Positions 49,438 through 52,824 of a stretch of DNA of 52,824 bases are shown one piece after another. Source of the DNA: Truepera sp. (GTDB lineage: Bacteria > Deinococcota > Deinococci > Deinococcales > Trueperaceae). Below the pieces are notes generated by a model. That model saw only the letters and a list, made by a program, of their open reading frames with translations, was not told where the DNA came from and searched no databases. Where the stretch lies: contig JAGXSJ010000090.1 of assembly GCA_018333895.1 (NCBI GenBank), positions 1-52,824 of the forward strand. The letters run 5' to 3'. The position numbers and the translations under genes are program-made. The stretch's first letter is position 1. Every line of letters starts with the position of its first letter.

Positions 49438-50664
49438 ATGCCCTTCGACCGTGTTACCCGCGCGCTCCAGGCCCACCTCGACGACCTCATCGTCAAGGGG
49501 ACTGCTAAGGGATCCGAGTCGGTCATTACGGCGGTGCTGCCCGCTCAGGGCGAGCGCGGACCACGCTACCTGGTCGCGGGGGAGGGCGAGCGGCCCTTTA
49601 TCAAGCTGAACGCCAACAGCTACCTGGGCCTGGCGCTGCATCCGGCGCTCATTGAGGCCGAGGAGGAGGCAGTGCGGCGCTACGGCGTCGGCCCCGGCGC
49701 GGTGCGCTTCATCAGCGGCACCCACGCCCCCCATGTGGCGCTCGAAGAGAGGCTGGCGGCCTTTCACCAGCGCGAGGCGGGGATCATCTTCAGCTCCGCC
49801 TACGCCGCGGTAGTGAGCGTGCTGGTCCCGCTTATTAGCGCCGACACGGCAGTTATCAGCGACGAGCTGAACCACAACTGCATCATCAACGCTATCCGCT
49901 TAGCGCGCCCCAAGGCCAAGTTCGTCTATCGGCACCTCGATCTAGCTGATTTGGAGACCAAGCTCGCCGAAGCCGCAACCACCGGCAGCAAGCGGGTTAT
50001 TATCGTTACCGACGGTATCTTTTCGATGCGCGGGGTACACGCGCCGCTAGCGGAGATCGTCGCGCTGGCACACCGCTTCGACGCGCAATTCCCGGAGAAC
50101 GCCATCGTCATAGTCGACGACTCGCACGGGGTAGGCGCCTTCGGCGCGACCGGGCGCGGCACCGAGGAGTACACCGGCGCCGAGGGCGTCGATATCCTAG
50201 TGGCCACGCTCGGCAAGGCCTTCGGCGTCAACGGTGGCTACGCCGTCGGCAGCCGGACACTGGTGCAGTTTTTGCGCGAGACCGCGATGATGTATATCTA
50301 CTCCAACCCTATCACCCCCGGCGAGGCGGCGGCGGCACTAGCAGCGCTTAGGCTGCTCGACAGCCCGGCAGGACTTGAGCGCCTAGCTCACCTGCGCACC
50401 ATGACCGGGCGCTTTAAGGACGGTCTTACGCAGCTCGGCTTCGAGACCCTGCCTGGCGAGCATCCGGTGGTGCCGCTGATGGTGCGCGACACTGCCCGCA
50501 CCGCCGCACTGGTGACATACCTGCGGCGGCACGGCGTGTTGGCCACCGGGCTGAACTTCCCGGTGGTGCCGCGCGGCGACGAGTCGATCCGTTTTCAGGT
50601 CAACGCCGACCATACCCCACACGATATCGGCGAGGTACTCGCCGTCCTGGCCGACTTCCGCTAG
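49438..50664 (+). CDS. kbl: Glycine C-acetyltransferase (2-amino-3-ketobutyrate CoA ligase)
   Basis: GVGPGAVRFISGTHAPHVALEERLAAF; VDDSHGVGAFGATGRG; TLGKAFGVNGGY; ATG at 49438 preferred. Confidence 0.88.
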   Translation: MPFDRVTRALQAHLDDLIVKGTAKGSESVITAVLPAQGERGPRYLVAGEGERPFIKLNANSYLGLALHPALIEAEEEAVRRYGVGPGAVRFISGTHAPHVALEERLAAFHQREAGIIFSSAYAAVVSVLVPLISADTAVISDELNHNCIINAIRLARPKAKFVYRHLDLADLETKLAEAATTGSKRVIIVTDGIFSMRGVHAPLAEIVALAHRFDAQFPENAIVIVDDSHGVGAFGATGRGTEEYTGAEGVDILVATLGKAFGVNGGYAVGSRTLVQFLRETAMMYIYSNPITPGEAAAALAALRLLDSPAGLERLAHLRTMTGRFKDGLTQLGFETLPGEHPVVPLMVRDTARTAALVTYLRRHGVLATGLNFPVVPRGDESIRFQVNADHTPHDIGEVLAVLADFR

Positions 50665-50671
50665 GTTCACC

Positions 50672-51685
50672 ATGGCGCGCTCTGTCTATCTCGCCCATAC
50701 CGGCGGAACCATCGGTATGAAGCGCACCGCCAAGGGCTATGCACCCAAACCCGGCTACTTGGCCGAGCACCTAGCTGCCATGCCGGAGCTGCAAGCACCA
50801 GACATGCCGCGCCTGGCAGTGCGCGAGTATACGCCGCTGCTAGATTCTGCCGATATGACCCCGCACGACTGGGAGCGGATCGGCCGCGATATCGTGGCGC
50901 ACCACGACCAGTACGACGGCTTTGTAGTGCTGCACGGCACCGACACTATGGCTTACAGCGCCAGTGCGCTGTCGTTCATGCTGGAACAGCTTGCCAAACC
51001 GGTCATCCTGACCGGCTCGCAGATCCCCTTAGCCGAAGTGCGTAGCGACGCCCGCGAAAACCTGATCACCTCCCTGTTATTAGCCGCTCACTATCCAATA
51101 CCTGAGGTGTGCATCTATCTCAGTGGCCAGCTACTCCGTGGCAACCGAGCGCGCAAGGTCTCTGCCAGTGGTTTTGACGCCTTTGCCTCGCCCAACGCGC
51201 CGCCACTCGGCACGGTTGGGGTGGAGATCACAATCGCCTGGGAGCGGGTGCGGCCCAAACCCCGCGCCGAGGTGGCGCTACAGCCGCTACTTGAAGTGAG
51301 CGTGGGAGCCCTGCGACTCTTTCCCGGCATTACCGCCGGCATCGTCGAGAACCTCCTGCGTGAGCCGGTGCGAGGGATGGTGCTGGAAACCTATGGCGCC
51401 GGCAACGCCCCAGCCCGCGACACCGCGCTGATGGGAGTGCTGGAGGCTGCTTGCGCCCGCGGTGTGGTGATCGTCAACTGCACTCAGTGCTTGCGTGGCA
51501 GCGTGATGATGAGCTACGCTACCGGACAGGCGCTGCAGCAAGCCGGGGTAGTCAGCGGCCACGACATGACGCCCGAGGCAGCGCTGACTAAGCTGTTCTA
51601 CCTGCTTAGCAAGGGGTTGCCCTCCCAGGAGATTCGCCACTTGGTGCAACAAGACTTGCGCGGTGAGCTGACCTCGATAGTTTAA
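50672..51685 (+). CDS. ansA: L-asparaginase (type I)
   Basis: VYLAHTGGTIGM; VVLHGTDTMAYSASALSFML; ILTGSQIPLAE. Confidence 0.92.
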   Translation: MARSVYLAHTGGTIGMKRTAKGYAPKPGYLAEHLAAMPELQAPDMPRLAVREYTPLLDSADMTPHDWERIGRDIVAHHDQYDGFVVLHGTDTMAYSASALSFMLEQLAKPVILTGSQIPLAEVRSDARENLITSLLLAAHYPIPEVCIYLSGQLLRGNRARKVSASGFDAFASPNAPPLGTVGVEITIAWERVRPKPRAEVALQPLLEVSVGALRLFPGITAGIVENLLREPVRGMVLETYGAGNAPARDTALMGVLEAACARGVVIVNCTQCLRGSVMMSYATGQALQQAGVVSGHDMTPEAALTKLFYLLSKGLPSQEIRHLVQQDLRGELTSIV

Positions 51686-51703
51686 GGTAGATTCAGAGCG
51701 CTT

Positions 51704-52666
51704 ATGGTTATCCTCGGCATCGACACCTCCTGCGACGATACCGGCATCGGCATTGTCCGCGGAGGTGAGGTCCTGGCCAATGTGGTCGCCTCGCAAACTG
51801 CGCTGCATGCGCCCTACGGCGGGGTGATGCCCGAAGCGGCCAGCCGCGAGCACTTAGCAGTCATCGACCAGGTGCTCCAGCAGGCGCTTGACCAGGCCGG
51901 GCTGAAGCTAACTGACATCGACGCGGTAGCAGTCACTTACGGCCCAGGGCTGGTCGGAGCGCTGCTGGTCGGGCTTAGTTACGCCAAGGGCCTAGCTTGG
52001 GCACGAGGGCTCCCCTTTATCGCTGTGCATCACCTCGAGGGGCACATCGCCAGCAGTCAGGTGGCTCCGCCGTTTCTATGCCTGATCGCTTCGGGCGGGC
52101 ATACCAGCCTGTTCGAGGTCTCCGCCTGGGGTGACTACCGCGAGCTAGGCCGCAGCCGCGACGATGCCGCGGGCGAAGCCTTTGACAAAGTGGCGCGGCT
52201 CCTGGGGCTCCCCTATCCCGGCGGACCGCACCTCAGCCGGCTCGCCGCTACCGGCAACCCTAACGCCTTCGCCTTCACGCTGCCGCTGCGCAACCAGACG
52301 GGCTTCGACTTCTCCTTCAGCGGCCTCAAGACTGCCGTTACCTTACTCTTGCAGCAGCACCCGGACGCCGACCGCGCCGACCTAGCCGCCAGCTTCGAGC
52401 ACGCCGTGGTCAAAAGCCTGGCCCAGGTAACGCTGCGCGCCGCCGCCGCCACCGGCTACGACACGCTGGTGGTAGCCGGCGGGGTAGCTGCCAATCGGCG
52501 GCTGCGCCAGCGCTTTGCCGAAAGCGGCCTAGTTGCGCACTTCCCCCCGCTAGCGCTAACTACCGACAACGGCGCCATGGTCGCGCTGGCGGCCCAGCAC
52601 CGCCTGATGGTAACTAGCGACTGGTCTCTTGACGCCGCCCCCTATCTGCCCTTAGCCCGCTCGTAA
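51704..52666 (+). CDS. tsaD: tRNA N6-adenosine threonylcarbamoyltransferase TsaD
   Basis: ILGIDTSCDDTGIGIV; GPGLVGALLVGLSYAKGLA; HHLEGHIASS; VVAGGVAANRRLR. Confidence 0.96.
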   Translation: MVILGIDTSCDDTGIGIVRGGEVLANVVASQTALHAPYGGVMPEAASREHLAVIDQVLQQALDQAGLKLTDIDAVAVTYGPGLVGALLVGLSYAKGLAWARGLPFIAVHHLEGHIASSQVAPPFLCLIASGGHTSLFEVSAWGDYRELGRSRDDAAGEAFDKVARLLGLPYPGGPHLSRLAATGNPNAFAFTLPLRNQTGFDFSFSGLKTAVTLLLQQHPDADRADLAASFEHAVVKSLAQVTLRAAAATGYDTLVVAGGVAANRRLRQRFAESGLVAHFPPLALTTDNGAMVALAAQHRLMVTSDWSLDAAPYLPLARS

Positions 52667-52824
52667 GCCTCCAGATACTTGGGTACCACCGTGGTCTCGC
52701 TGAAGGTATTGACCGCCCGCGCCCGTGCCGCCGCCGCCATGCGGGCATATAGGGCCTGGTCACCGAGCAGGCGGAGCGCCCCTTGCGCCATCCCCGCCAC
52801 ATCGCCAACGTCAAAGAGCAGGCC
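52642..52824 (-). CDS. C-terminal part of a GT4-type glycosyltransferase, possibly BshA (truncated by window edge)
   Basis: Own minus-strand translation: GLLFDVGDVAGMAQGALRLLGDQALYARMAAAARARAVNTFSETTVVPKYLEAYERAKGR*. Confidence 0.7.
   Translation of the reverse strand, partial: GLLFDVGDVAGMAQGALRLLGDQALYARMAAAARARAVNTFSETTVVPKYLEAYERAKGR

Noticed and set aside
48473-52666. Threonine dehydrogenase-kbl-asparaginase-tsaD segment as part of the defence island
   Set aside because: Recognisable metabolic and tRNA-modification genes in ordinary operon spacing; no link to the CRISPR locus is evident.

Overview
GC-rich bacterial chromosomal segment. An ordinary housekeeping flank (partial moeA, HAD hydrolase, htpX, lemA, mnmA, LapA-like, recJ, FAD/Fe-S oxidoreductase) is followed by a ~37 kb composite CRISPR-Cas defence island. 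A second housekeeping flank follows (threonine dehydrogenase, kbl, asparaginase, tsaD, partial glycosyltransferase). The island contains: (i) a type I-B operon, cas6-cas8b-cas7-cas5-cas3-cas4; (ii) a toxin-antitoxin cluster (XRE, RHH/MazF, MNT/HEPN, PIN remnant); (iii) a DUF1887/Card1-like CARF nuclease next to a type III-D operon (short HD-less Cas10 with GGDD, single Cas7, Csx10-like Cas5 with a helical C-terminal extension, double Cas7, Csx19-like protein, large TIGR03986-type RAMP), ending in a CARF protein whose C-terminus looks like RelE (Cami1-like); (iv) a second TA cluster (VapBC-like, MNT/HEPN) with a duplicated gene-tail remnant; (v) one cas1-cas2 pair; (vi) one very long CRISPR array of about 203 near-identical 30-bp repeats (hand count), plus an orphan degenerate repeat about 400 bp beyond its end. 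The most notable signals are the array length, the two effector modules apparently sharing one array, one Cas6 and one Cas1-Cas2, the unfused III-D gene layout relative to III-Dv, the CARF-RelE protein, and repeated spacers that share a 5' end but differ in length at the 3' end. All family assignments come from motif recognition only; no database search was run.
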